DNA from: Salegentibacter sp. R32
GTDB taxonomy: Bacteria > Bacteroidota > Bacteroidia > Flavobacteriales > Flavobacteriaceae
Assembly (NCBI RefSeq): GCF_008692195.1
Contig: NZ_RXOM01000060.1
Span: forward strand, 1 to 64,000
DNA: 64,000 nt
Direction of reading: 5' to 3'
Shown here: positions 26,104-34,340 of the stretch, one piece after another
Layout of the letters: each line of letters begins with the position of its first letter
Numbering within the stretch: position 1 is the first letter of the stretch
Made by a program: the position numbers and the translations under genes
Notes under the pieces: model-generated
The model's database searches: none
What the model was told of the DNA's origin: nothing
What the model saw: only the letters and a program-made list of their open reading frames with translations

Positions 26104-27266
26104 AAATAGGATTGGTACTTGCGCAACCTCCCGGCTATTCGGAAACTTTTTTTAATGCTAAGATTCAAGGCTTACAGGCTCATGGATTTGAGGTGACTTT
26201 ATTTTGCCAAACCAGTCCTAATCATTTTTCATTATGTGAAATAAAAACCTTTCCCGGGAAACCTAAAAATCCCTTGCTGTTAATGCTTTCTTTTTTTAAA
26301 GTAGGTATAAGCCTTCTTCCGTATGGGAAAAGAATATTCAAATGGTACCGTTTAGAAAACAATATCGGACGAATAGAATTTATAACGAAGCTATACCTGA
26401 ACGCCCCTTTGCTAAAGGCAGATTTGGACTGGCTACATTTTGGCTTTGGCACCATGGCCTTGGGCAGGGAATCCTTAGCTCAAGTGATCGGTGCTAAAAT
26501 GGCGGTTAGTTTTAGAGGTTTTGATATTGGGATTTATCCGATCAAACATCCGAATTGTTATCAAAAACTTTGGGAGTACTTGGATCAATTGCATGTGATT
26601 TCTAATGATTTACATCAGTTAGCGATTAAAGAAGGTTTACCCTCAACAATTCCTGTGGTTAAGATTACCCCGGCCATTGATATCAACTTTTTTAAACCGG
26701 AACAGAAAATTCCTCAAGAACCTTCTTCACCGCTGAAACTGATTTCGGTAGGTCGACTGCATTGGAAAAAAGGTTTTGAAGAAACCATGCGAGCTTTAAA
26801 AATTGTAAAAGAACAGGGGTATGAATTTACCTATACCATCATCGGAGAGGGAGATCAATACGAACGTATTGCCTATGCCGCCTATGAGTTTGGTTTTTTA
26901 GAACAAGTTCGTTTTTTAGGAAAACTTTCTCGGGAAGAAGTAAAAAAAGAAGTAGAAGCTGCTGAAATTTATATTCAATATAGTATTCAGGAAGGTTTTT
27001 GCAATGCGGTGCTTGAAGCACAAGCCTTAGGGAAACTTTGTATTGTTTCGGATGCCGAAGGTTTACCGGAGAATGTTCTTGACGAACAAACCGGTTGGGT
27101 CGTGCCTAAACTACAGCCGGAATTACTCGCCAAAAAAATTATAGCCTTAAGCCGGCTTTCAGAAGAAAGAAAGCAACCCGTAAGGACGGATGCTATAGAT
27201 AGGGTTCGACAAACATTTACACTAGAAAAACAACAACAAGAATTTGTAGATTTTTATAAAAATTAG
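26100..27266 (+). CDS. GT4 family glycosyltransferase (colanic-acid WcaL-like layout)
   Basis: 388 residues. MKIGLVLAQPPGYSETFFNA at the N-terminus and RGFDIGIYPIKHP in the middle are typical of the WcaL/AmsK-type group. The donor domain has LISVGRLHWKKGFEETMRAL (about 213-232), YTIIGEGDQYERI and EGFCNAVLEAQALGKLCIVS. Cytoplasmic. ATG start overlaps the preceding stop by 4 bp. Sugar unknown; WcaL itself transfers galactose, but that cannot be carried over safely. Confidence 0.9.
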   Translation: MKIGLVLAQPPGYSETFFNAKIQGLQAHGFEVTLFCQTSPNHFSLCEIKTFPGKPKNPLLLMLSFFKVGISLLPYGKRIFKWYRLENNIGRIEFITKLYLNAPLLKADLDWLHFGFGTMALGRESLAQVIGAKMAVSFRGFDIGIYPIKHPNCYQKLWEYLDQLHVISNDLHQLAIKEGLPSTIPVVKITPAIDINFFKPEQKIPQEPSSPLKLISVGRLHWKKGFEETMRALKIVKEQGYEFTYTIIGEGDQYERIAYAAYEFGFLEQVRFLGKLSREEVKKEVEAAEIYIQYSIQEGFCNAVLEAQALGKLCIVSDAEGLPENVLDEQTGWVVPKLQPELLAKKIIALSRLSEERKQPVRTDAIDRVRQTFTLEKQQQEFVDFYKN

Positions 27267-27304
27267 AATTATAATCATTCATCGATTCAAAAAACAAAAG
27301 CCAT

Positions 27305-28012
27305 ATGCTTTTTCCTGAACTTAATAGAAATGAGATTAATAGTATGAAAGCTTCTGAAGCTTTTCTTTTAGGATTGCCTAGAAGGCTTTTGTATAAAAGA
27401 AGTCAAAAAGTTTTTGTGATTGGGTTTCATAAAACCGGAACTAGTTCTTTAGGGAAAGCTCTACAAATTTTGGGGTATTCAGTCTGTGGTAGTCTACGAG
27501 AGGCTAATACACTGCCTTCCAATGCTGAGCCTGAAGTTAAAAATTTTTTAATAGAAAAAGCAAAACCCTTATTGGAGAAATATGATGCTGTTCAAGACAC
27601 CCCATGGTTTATAATTTACAAAGAGCTTTATCAATTATACCCCAATGCCTATTTTATCTTAACGGTAAGGGAACAAAATAGCTGGATAAAAAGTTTGCAA
27701 AAGCATTTTGGGACCTCTTCGATCCCTTTTCATCAATTTATTTATGGCACTCTTGATCCATTTTCAAATAAACAAACTTATATAAATAAATATTTGGCCC
27801 ATAACCAAAATGTAAGATCATACTTTAAAAACAATAATAAATTTTTAGAGTTGAACCTAAATGAATTTAATTGGGATAAACTATGTGTTTTTTTAGGAAC
27901 GGATATTCCAAGAACCTCATTTCCGCATGCTAATAAAGCATCAAATTCAAAGAAAATGTTTTTCGTAAAAAAAGTAAAATCTATTATGAAATCCTTCTAT
28001 TATAAAAAATGA
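27305..28012 (+). CDS. Sulfotransferase-like protein
   Basis: 235 residues. VFVIGFHKTGTSSLGKALQI (about 37-56) is a clear 5'-phosphosulfate-binding loop (K-T-G-T-S-S), and ILTVREQNSWIKSLQKHF (about 118-135) is the 3'-phosphate-binding R...S pair, as in the Sulfotransfer_4-like group. It is a different subfamily from the sulfotransferase at 15131, so the polymer may carry two kinds of sulfate. AT-rich (15/60 at 27841-27900). It overlaps the exostosin gene by 4 bp. An in-frame ATG at 27344 is an alternative start. Confidence 0.8.
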   Translation: MLFPELNRNEINSMKASEAFLLGLPRRLLYKRSQKVFVIGFHKTGTSSLGKALQILGYSVCGSLREANTLPSNAEPEVKNFLIEKAKPLLEKYDAVQDTPWFIIYKELYQLYPNAYFILTVREQNSWIKSLQKHFGTSSIPFHQFIYGTLDPFSNKQTYINKYLAHNQNVRSYFKNNNKFLELNLNEFNWDKLCVFLGTDIPRTSFPHANKASNSKKMFFVKKVKSIMKSFYYKK

Positions 28013-29049
28013 AAATTTATTATCCTAAACACTATAACAAAGACTATCGCGTTCAAGTCTTTCCGCTTCTAAAGCCATTTATCAAAGAAGAAAATTTCAC
28101 CGATGAAAATCGTCGAGAAATGTACGGTGTAAGTGCACAGGATTATCAGTTTGTAAATGATTTATCAGATGCCGAGCTGGTGATCCTACCTATGGCTTGG
28201 AATTATTATGTACAAACTAATCAATTGCATTTGGCCTATAAATTGGTAAAAGAAGCGGAAAAAGCAGGCAAGAGGGTATGGAGTTGGAATGCCGGGGATT
28301 ACGGTGTGAAAATACCGGAATTTAAAAATTTAAAGGTATTTCGGATGAATGGCTATGGGTCTAGGAATCAAAGGGGACACGAGGGGATGCCGGTGTTTAT
28401 TAAAGATCGTTTTCAGGGATATTCAAAAGAAGACTTTTCCGATTTTCCGGATAATAGAAGACCTATCGTAGGCTTTTGTGGGCAGGCCGATGCTGCTTGG
28501 AGCAAAGCGCTCCAAGAGCAAAGTAAAATTATCTATCGAAATATAAAGTCCTTGGTGGGATTAAATCCCCATGAACCGCAAGCGGTAGTAGCTACCACAA
28601 AACTTAGGGCGAACTTATTAACTCAACTGGAAAGGCATCCGAAGCTTAGGACTAATTTTATCCTTCGTAAAAAATACCGGGCAGGGGTCAGTACGCCGGA
28701 AGAAAGGGATAAAACTACCCAAGAATTTTATCAAAATATCAACAGTTCGCAATATGTGTTATGTGTCCGCGGGGCGGGTAATTTTTCGGTTCGTTTTTAT
28801 GAAACCTTAATGATGGGAAGAATCCCTTTGTATGTTCATACCGATGGCTATTTGCCCTTACCAAATAAAATAGATTGGAAACACCATGTGGTATGGGTGG
28901 ATCAAAAAGAGATCGATCAACTAGGAGAAAAATTAGTGAAGTTTCACCAAGAGCGGACGCAAAAAGGCTTATTGGAGTTAGCTAAAAAAAATCGGCAATT
29001 ATGGAAAGACCACTTAACCTTGGATGGATTTTTTAAATCTTCTTATTAA
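28009..29049 (+). CDS. Exostosin-family (GT47-like) glycosyltransferase
   Basis: 346 residues. The C-terminal half carries the exostosin signature: YVLCVRGAGNFSVRFYETLM then GRIPLYVHTDGYLPLP (about 246-281) and an acidic DELVKFHQ-like end. The N-terminal half has ELVILPMAWNYYV and RRPIVGFCGQADAAW. In animals such enzymes extend heparan sulfate; bacterial members occur in polysaccharide loci. Next to a sulfotransferase, it gives a heparan-like combination of uronic-acid precursor, exostosin-type GT and sulfotransferase. No signal peptide, so cytoplasmic. Specificity unknown. Confidence 0.82.
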   Translation: MKIYYPKHYNKDYRVQVFPLLKPFIKEENFTDENRREMYGVSAQDYQFVNDLSDAELVILPMAWNYYVQTNQLHLAYKLVKEAEKAGKRVWSWNAGDYGVKIPEFKNLKVFRMNGYGSRNQRGHEGMPVFIKDRFQGYSKEDFSDFPDNRRPIVGFCGQADAAWSKALQEQSKIIYRNIKSLVGLNPHEPQAVVATTKLRANLLTQLERHPKLRTNFILRKKYRAGVSTPEERDKTTQEFYQNINSSQYVLCVRGAGNFSVRFYETLMMGRIPLYVHTDGYLPLPNKIDWKHHVVWVDQKEIDQLGEKLVKFHQERTQKGLLELAKKNRQLWKDHLTLDGFFKSSY

Positions 29050-30378
29050 ATGATTTTTACATTTTTAAAATACCTGCAACCTACGCATTATTTTAGCCTT
29101 CAACGGAAGCAGAGGGGGTCTGTGTTTCCTAAAGTAACAGAACTTCCCCCATCTATTCTTAGGCAATTAAAGGAAGATATGGCGTTTAGTTCCCCGAAAG
29201 CTCGGGAATACGATTTGTCTTGGCAGGCCCTTCAGTTAGGCTATATCGGGCAGGCAACCACCTATCAAAGTTTTGAAAGGGTTCCCCTCGAAGATGAATA
29301 TCGTTTTATCCATAAGTACTTTCATCCCGTTTGGTGTATTTATGTATTATTGCTGAGGTTAGCTAGCTTTAAAAATCCCTTACAAGAATTCTCGGCCTAT
29401 AGAAAAGGAAGAAGTGCTAAACGAAGTAATTATCTCCAAAATCCAATAAATTACTCAGGCTACAGTTCTTTTCAATCTTCACTGCTAGAAGAAAAGCCTT
29501 TCATAAGTGTTATTATCCCTACCCTAAATCGCTATGAATATTTAAAGGATGTACTTTTAGATCTCGAGCAGCAAGACTATCAGAATTTTGAGGTGATTGT
29601 GATAGATCAGTCCGAGCCCTTTCAAAAAGATTTTTATAAAGGCTGGAAGTTAGAGGTAAAAGCCATTCCTCAAAAAGAAAAAGCCCTCTGGTTAGCTCGA
29701 AACCGGGCTATCAAAATGGCCAAGGGGGAATATGTGTTATTATATGATGATGATAGTCGGGTAGATCCTGATTGGATAAGCCAACATTTAAAAACTTTGG
29801 ATTATTTTCAAGCCGAGGTTTCCTCTGGGGTGTCTATCTCCACCTCGGGAGCAGAAGTGCCCCAAAATTATTCGTTTTTTCGGGTTTCTGATCAATTGGA
29901 TACCGGTAATGTACTCATTAAAAAAGAAGTTTTTAAAACCACCGGATTGTTCGATCGGCAATTTGAAAAACAACGCATGGGCGATGGAGAATTTGGTCTC
30001 CGGGTCTATTTACATGGCTTTTTAAATATTTCAAATCCCTATGCCAAACGATTGCATCTTAAAGTAGGTTCCGGTGGACTCCGGGAAATGGGCAGTTGGG
30101 ATGCGTTTCGAACTCAAAAGTGGTTTGCCCCACGGCCAATCCCTAGTGTGCTCTATTTATTTCGGAAATACTATGGTAATCATCAGGCTAAATTAGCCTT
30201 GTTAAAAACCCTTCCCCCTTCCATCATGCCCTATAAGTTTAAGAAAAATAAGCCTATGCTATTGCTGGGGGCAATCTTATCGGTTTTCTTGCTGCCGGTC
30301 ATTTTGATACAAGTATGGAAGTCGTGGGAATTATCAAGTCAGAAACTGAAAGAAGGGGATCGGATTGGGAGGCTTTAA
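29050..30378 (+). CDS. GT2 family glycosyltransferase with N-terminal extension and C-terminal membrane helix
   Basis: 442 residues. An unassigned N-terminal region of about 145 residues precedes the GT-A core: FISVIIPTLNRYEYLKDVLL (about 149-168), VIVIDQSEPFQKDF, LARNRAIKMAKGEYVLLYDD and the DXD-like DDDSRVDPDW (about 233-242). The C-terminus has a hydrophobic helix (PMLLLGAILSVFLLPVILI, about 402-420). The gene directly follows the exostosin gene. The extra N-terminal part (HPVWCIYVLLLRLASF) may tune acceptor choice. The last gene of a run that began at 22654. Confidence 0.87.
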   Translation: MIFTFLKYLQPTHYFSLQRKQRGSVFPKVTELPPSILRQLKEDMAFSSPKAREYDLSWQALQLGYIGQATTYQSFERVPLEDEYRFIHKYFHPVWCIYVLLLRLASFKNPLQEFSAYRKGRSAKRSNYLQNPINYSGYSSFQSSLLEEKPFISVIIPTLNRYEYLKDVLLDLEQQDYQNFEVIVIDQSEPFQKDFYKGWKLEVKAIPQKEKALWLARNRAIKMAKGEYVLLYDDDSRVDPDWISQHLKTLDYFQAEVSSGVSISTSGAEVPQNYSFFRVSDQLDTGNVLIKKEVFKTTGLFDRQFEKQRMGDGEFGLRVYLHGFLNISNPYAKRLHLKVGSGGLREMGSWDAFRTQKWFAPRPIPSVLYLFRKYYGNHQAKLALLKTLPPSIMPYKFKKNKPMLLLGAILSVFLLPVILIQVWKSWELSSQKLKEGDRIGRL

Positions 30379-30467
30379 TGAGTAATTAGTATTAAGTAAT
30401 GAGTAGTTAGTGCTGAGCGGATGATTTTGAAATTTGTTGGCAGATAGCAGTTGCGGGTGAGTGGGGT

Positions 30468-30488
30468 GCCCTTCGACAAGCTCAGGAC
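30468..30488 (+). repeat. CTTCGACAAGCTCAGG-type intergenic repeat
   Basis: GCCCTTCGACAAGCTCAGGA within the 170-bp spacer between two GT genes. It is a single arm of the widespread repeat also seen, in inverted form, at 22241-22275. Confidence 0.5.
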
Positions 30489-30548
30489 GATAAGAGAATT
30501 CCTTGCGAGCTCGAAATAAAAATTTATTTTTAAAGTAAAATTAATATA

Positions 30549-31655
30549 TTGGAATCTAATCAGAAATTTTTATTGATTACTTCAGAGTTTCCTCCGCAAC
30601 CGGGGGGGATTGGGAACCATGCTTGGCATTTGGCACGCTCGTTTCAAGCCAATGGAATCGATGTGCAGGTCGTTTCTGATCGACGTTCCGGGGAAGGAAA
30701 GGAAGAGCAAGGATTTGATATGTCTCAGGATTTTGAAGTCGTTCGTATTCCGCGAAAGAAGCTTATTTTCTTAAGTTATCTTGATCGGATCTTCAAATCC
30801 TTTCAGCTGGCAAAAAAAAATGATATCGTTTTGCTTTCCGGGAAATTTTCTATTTGGGTAGGAGGGCTACTAAGTTTATTGCTAAATAAAAAATACGTGG
30901 CGGTTTTGCACGGGAGTGAGGTATTGTTACCTTCTAAAATTCAACGAAGATTTACCAACTTTTGTCTGCAACGCTTTGATCAATTAGTTGCAGTGTCAAA
31001 TTATACCAAAAGTTTGATCAATCATTTAAAGTTGAAAATTACAGTCATTCCCAACGGCTTTGAAATATCTGAATTTGCTAGTCAACCTCGAACTTTATCA
31101 CCAGACTTTAAATTGAATTTAGTGACGGTGGGGAATGTGACTCTGCGAAAAGGTCAACATAACATCATTGAGGCCTTGCCGGAAATCAAAAAGAAATATC
31201 CGCAGGTAAAGTATCATATGGTTGGAATACCAACAATGAAAGATAGCTTAATAGGTTTAGCTGAAAATTTAAATGTAGCGGAGCATGTAGTGTTTCACGG
31301 AAAAGTTTCCGAAGAAGGGAAACTTAAGCTATTAAAGCAAGCAACTATTTTTATGATGCTGAGTGAACATACGGCGGAAGGCGATGTGGAAGGGTTTGGA
31401 ATCGCTATTCTCGAAGCAAATGCACTGGGGGTTCCGGGAATTGGAGCTAGGGGATGTGGGATTGAAGACGCCATTGCTCATCAACAATCGGGGATATTAG
31501 TCAATCATAAAAATAAAGAAGAAATTGTTGATGCTATTGATACTATTGTAGGGAATTATCCTCAATTTAGTAAAAATGCTATTGAGTGGACACAACATTT
31601 TACGTGGGATAAGATTATTCAACAGTATTTGGAAGTGTTGGAGAAGCTGAAGTGA
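30549..31655 (+). CDS. GT4 family glycosyltransferase
   Basis: 368 residues. FLLITSEFPPQPGGIGNHAW (7-26) is the GT4 acceptor-side loop. The donor domain has LNLVTVGNVTLRKGQHNIIE (about 189-208), YHMVGIPTMKDSL and the E-x7-E motif in DVEGFGIAILEANALGVPGI with ARGCGIEDAI. The start is TTG at 30549 (TTGGAATCTAATCAG); no in-frame ATG precedes the conserved first strand. It is followed by a spacer with two hairpin repeats. Donor sugar unknown; the family is PimB/mannosyltransferase-like. Confidence 0.88.
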   Translation: MESNQKFLLITSEFPPQPGGIGNHAWHLARSFQANGIDVQVVSDRRSGEGKEEQGFDMSQDFEVVRIPRKKLIFLSYLDRIFKSFQLAKKNDIVLLSGKFSIWVGGLLSLLLNKKYVAVLHGSEVLLPSKIQRRFTNFCLQRFDQLVAVSNYTKSLINHLKLKITVIPNGFEISEFASQPRTLSPDFKLNLVTVGNVTLRKGQHNIIEALPEIKKKYPQVKYHMVGIPTMKDSLIGLAENLNVAEHVVFHGKVSEEGKLKLLKQATIFMMLSEHTAEGDVEGFGIAILEANALGVPGIGARGCGIEDAIAHQQSGILVNHKNKEEIVDAIDTIVGNYPQFSKNAIEWTQHFTWDKIIQQYLEVLEKLK

Positions 31656-31750
31656 TGAGTAGGGGTTAGCAGTCGCGGAGGAGAAGCTGAAATTGAAATT
31701 GAAACCGAAATTGAAGTTGGTTCACGGTCAACATACCTAAATGGAAGCAA

Positions 31751-31888
31751 TATATGATTATTTTTTACAAGCATTTTGGGCATTGAGTGGATTTTTAAGA
31801 AAAATTTGTATCGAAATGCCACCAAAATGGAAACTTCGATACAAAATCTTTTGCAAAGATTTCACTCAGTCTCCGGAATTTTCTTATA
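31751..31888 (+). repeat. Dispersed long-hairpin repeat, copy F
   Basis: Inner arms TTTGTATCGAA...TTCGATACAAA are perfect. The left part (TTTTTTACAAGCATTTTGGG) carries A instead of G in the ACAGGC joint. The middle block has partly decayed. Confidence 0.75.
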
Positions 31889-31908
31889 GCGAAAGATTCT
31901 GATTTAGA

Positions 31909-32054
31909 CCTGAGTTTGATATAAAAGTTTTTTCCCGGCAAATTAGTTCATGGAATGAATTTTCCAAGAAAGTCGGTATCTAAATGCTACCAAAAAAGAA
32001 GCTTCGGTACAAAATCTTTCTCTAAGATTTCACTCAGTTTTCGAAATTTTCTTA
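31909..32054 (+). repeat. Dispersed long-hairpin repeat, copy G (diverged)
   Basis: Lies 20 bp after copy F and in the same direction. Recognisable by CCTGAGTTTGATATAAAAGT, ATGCTACCAAAAAAGAAGCT and GATTTCACTCAG, but the inner arms are altered (GGTATCTAA against TTCGGTAC). Confidence 0.7.
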
Positions 32055-32241
32055 CATCGAAAGATTTTAATTTAAAATTATTTGAAGTTAAAAAAATTAA
32101 TCTACGTACAATCTTCTAGTCTCCCAATCACAAATCCTCGGATACCATTATAATAATTAGTATACTTGCATCCATGAAGGGATTTGGATAAGGGTTGATC
32201 GATCGTCTATTGAAATTGCCTTGTCCAGAAAAGATTTAGTT

Positions 32242-33357
32242 ATGAAGCTAGCCATTATTTCACATACGGAACATTACCGCACGGAAGACGGGGGAATCGT
32301 TGGTTGGGGCCCTACCATCACTGAAATCAATCATCTTATTGATCGGTTTGATAAGATTTATCATGTGGCTTTTTTTTATGAAGAAGAGCCGCCTCCCAGT
32401 TCTATCCCTTATACTTCAAATAATATTGAATTTGTACCTTTACCACCTTCCGGGGGAAAAACCTTGGGCAGTAAGTTAAGCGTGTTGACGAACCTACCGA
32501 AGACCTTGGCAATTGTAAAAAATGTGCTTCGTAAAGTGGATGCGTTTCAGTTCCGGGCGCCGGTAGGCATAGGGGTCTATTTGATTCCTTATTTAAACCG
32601 AACGAAAAAAAAGGGTTGGTTTAAATATGCCGGCAATTGGGCGCAGGAGAACCCCCCACTGGGATATGCCTTACAGCGTAAAATGCTGATGAACCAAGAC
32701 CGTACCGTTACCATTAACGGAAAATGGCCTAACCAACCCAAACAGTGCCTAACTTTTGAAAATCCTTGTTTAACTTTGCAGGAAAGGGAAGAGGGAAAGA
32801 ATCTTATGGAAAGCAAAGCTTACCGGCCTAGATTTACCTTTTGCTTTGTAGGGCGACTGGAAGATGAAAAAGGCGTACAACGAATTTTGGATGCTTTTGC
32901 TGCTATAAAAAACTTACCGGATGGGATAGGGGAAGTGCATTTAATTGGGAATGGTACTAAACGAAAGCAATATGAGAAACAGGTAAGCCGCCAACAATTA
33001 CCCATCCGTTTTCATGGGTTTTTAAGCCGAACGGAAGTGTTTGATATTTATAAACAGTCTCATTTCCTACTTTTACCGAGTACCGCTTCGGAGGGCTTCC
33101 CGAAGGTGATCGCCGAGGCCATGAACTATGGCTGTATTCCTATAGTATCCGATGTTTCCAGTATTGGACAGTACATTCATTCTGCGAACGGATTTATCGT
33201 GAATCCTACCACCGCCGAAAAGCTAGTTGATATTCTAAGGGAGCTGCAAGAGTTGGACAAGAACTTGTTGAAAGCGAAGGCTGCCCAAGCCTATCAAGTA
33301 GCTGCAAATTTCACCTTTGAACATTATAATGAACGCATCATAACAGAGATTTTATAA
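32242..33357 (+). CDS. GT4 family glycosyltransferase
   Basis: About 371 residues starting MKLAIISHTEHYRTEDGGIV; a TTG seven codons upstream (32221) is possible but adds nothing conserved. The donor domain has FTFCFVGRLEDEKGVQRILD (about 198-217), EVHLIGNGTKRKQYEK, IRFHGFLSRTEVFDIYKQSH and the E-x7-E motif in TASEGFPKVIAEAMNYGCIP. Bounded on both sides by hairpin-repeat spacers, so it stands as a single-gene module. Sugar specificity unknown. Confidence 0.88.
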   Translation: MKLAIISHTEHYRTEDGGIVGWGPTITEINHLIDRFDKIYHVAFFYEEEPPPSSIPYTSNNIEFVPLPPSGGKTLGSKLSVLTNLPKTLAIVKNVLRKVDAFQFRAPVGIGVYLIPYLNRTKKKGWFKYAGNWAQENPPLGYALQRKMLMNQDRTVTINGKWPNQPKQCLTFENPCLTLQEREEGKNLMESKAYRPRFTFCFVGRLEDEKGVQRILDAFAAIKNLPDGIGEVHLIGNGTKRKQYEKQVSRQQLPIRFHGFLSRTEVFDIYKQSHFLLLPSTASEGFPKVIAEAMNYGCIPIVSDVSSIGQYIHSANGFIVNPTTAEKLVDILRELQELDKNLLKAKAAQAYQVAANFTFEHYNERIITEIL

Positions 33358-34340
33358 ATACCCACCTGGCCTCACTAAGGGGAGGTGTCATCCGAGGTAT
33401 CAAGGAATCTGTTGAACTTGAAACCGAAATTGAACTTTAAATCGAACTTTCGATTTAAAAGATGCTTATTACCTCTGGGTTCAATATAGAAATTTTTGGG
33501 AATGGAGTGAATTTTCCAAAAAAAAACAAAATGCTACCAACATGGAAACTTCGGTTCAAAATCTTTTGCAAAGATTTCACTCCGTCTTCCGAATTTTCTT
33601 GCTTCTAATTCAGATTATTTAAAATTCTCGAATTTGAAAAACATCCATCCCACCCTTAGGTCATCCCTCCTTGGAAAGGAGGAGGACAGTTGATGAATTA
33701 GGATCCTTCGACAGACTTACCCAAGAGGGGGTGGCAGGTCAAATATTAAATGCTGAAAGGAATAATTCCAAAGCTATTAGGCTAGCTATGATCTGAGGTA
33801 TTGAGGAACCTGTTGAACTTGAAGCTGAAATTGAAATCATATTCACATTCAAAATATGCTTGACTAGGTTCTGCATGGCCGTTTAATTTGTATCCTAAAA
33901 TCCCAAGAACCAAATCCCAAATTCCAAAAGTTAAATTCCAAATCCCATTAATATTAATCAATAACTGCTTCCCGCTTCGTACTTCTCGTCCACTGAACAC
34001 TGCATACTGTAACTTGTAGACTGAAATTCCAAGAACAAAGCTCAAATTCCAACTTTAGAAGCTCTTAGCTTTTACCTACTGTACCCTGTAACTTGTAAAC
34101 TGTATACTGCCTACTAAACACTGAATCCTGAAATCTCTACAAACAAACGTACAACGTACAACTCCTCACTACCCACTATTCACTTGAATCCTATAATCTC
34201 AACTTCACAGGTGTTCTGCTAAAATTAAACAAAAGCTTTTTCTTATCTCTAAAAAATATAGTATGTTGCCGGTTAGAAGCAAAACCTAATTCATCATTAA
34301 AAAAAATAGTATAAAGGCAGGGCATTCACATCGTAAGCAG
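33358..34340. other. 0.98-kb gene-free spacer with repeats
   Basis: Holds GTCATCCGAGGTATCAAGGA (about 33388) and ATGATCTGAGGTATTGAGGA (about 33788) copies of the third spacer module, hairpin copy H, CTTCGACAGACTTACC, and long low-complexity runs of the AACTTGTAAACTGTATACTG type (about 33950-34200). Several short open frames are by-products. The last 50 bp (from 34290) may belong to the ligase gene; see that entry. Confidence 0.65.
33472..33600 (+). repeat. Dispersed long-hairpin repeat, copy H (diverged)
   Basis: The left inner arm is lost (AAAAAACAAAATGCTACC) but the loop and right half are clear: ATGCTACCAACATGGAAACT and AAAGATTTCACTCCGTCTTC. It can no longer form the full hairpin. Confidence 0.65.

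Larger units (their letters stand above)
31656..32241. other. Gene-free spacer with two hairpin repeats
   Basis: 586 bp. After an AAATTGAAATTGAAACCGAA tract (about 31689) come hairpin copies F and G in direct orientation, then AT-rich sequence up to the ATG at 32242. No gene. Confidence 0.65.

Noticed and set aside
33782-34045. 87-codon minus-strand frame
   Set aside because: Lies wholly in low-complexity spacer; it has no promoter and its residues reflect the GTTGAA and AATCCCAA repeats.
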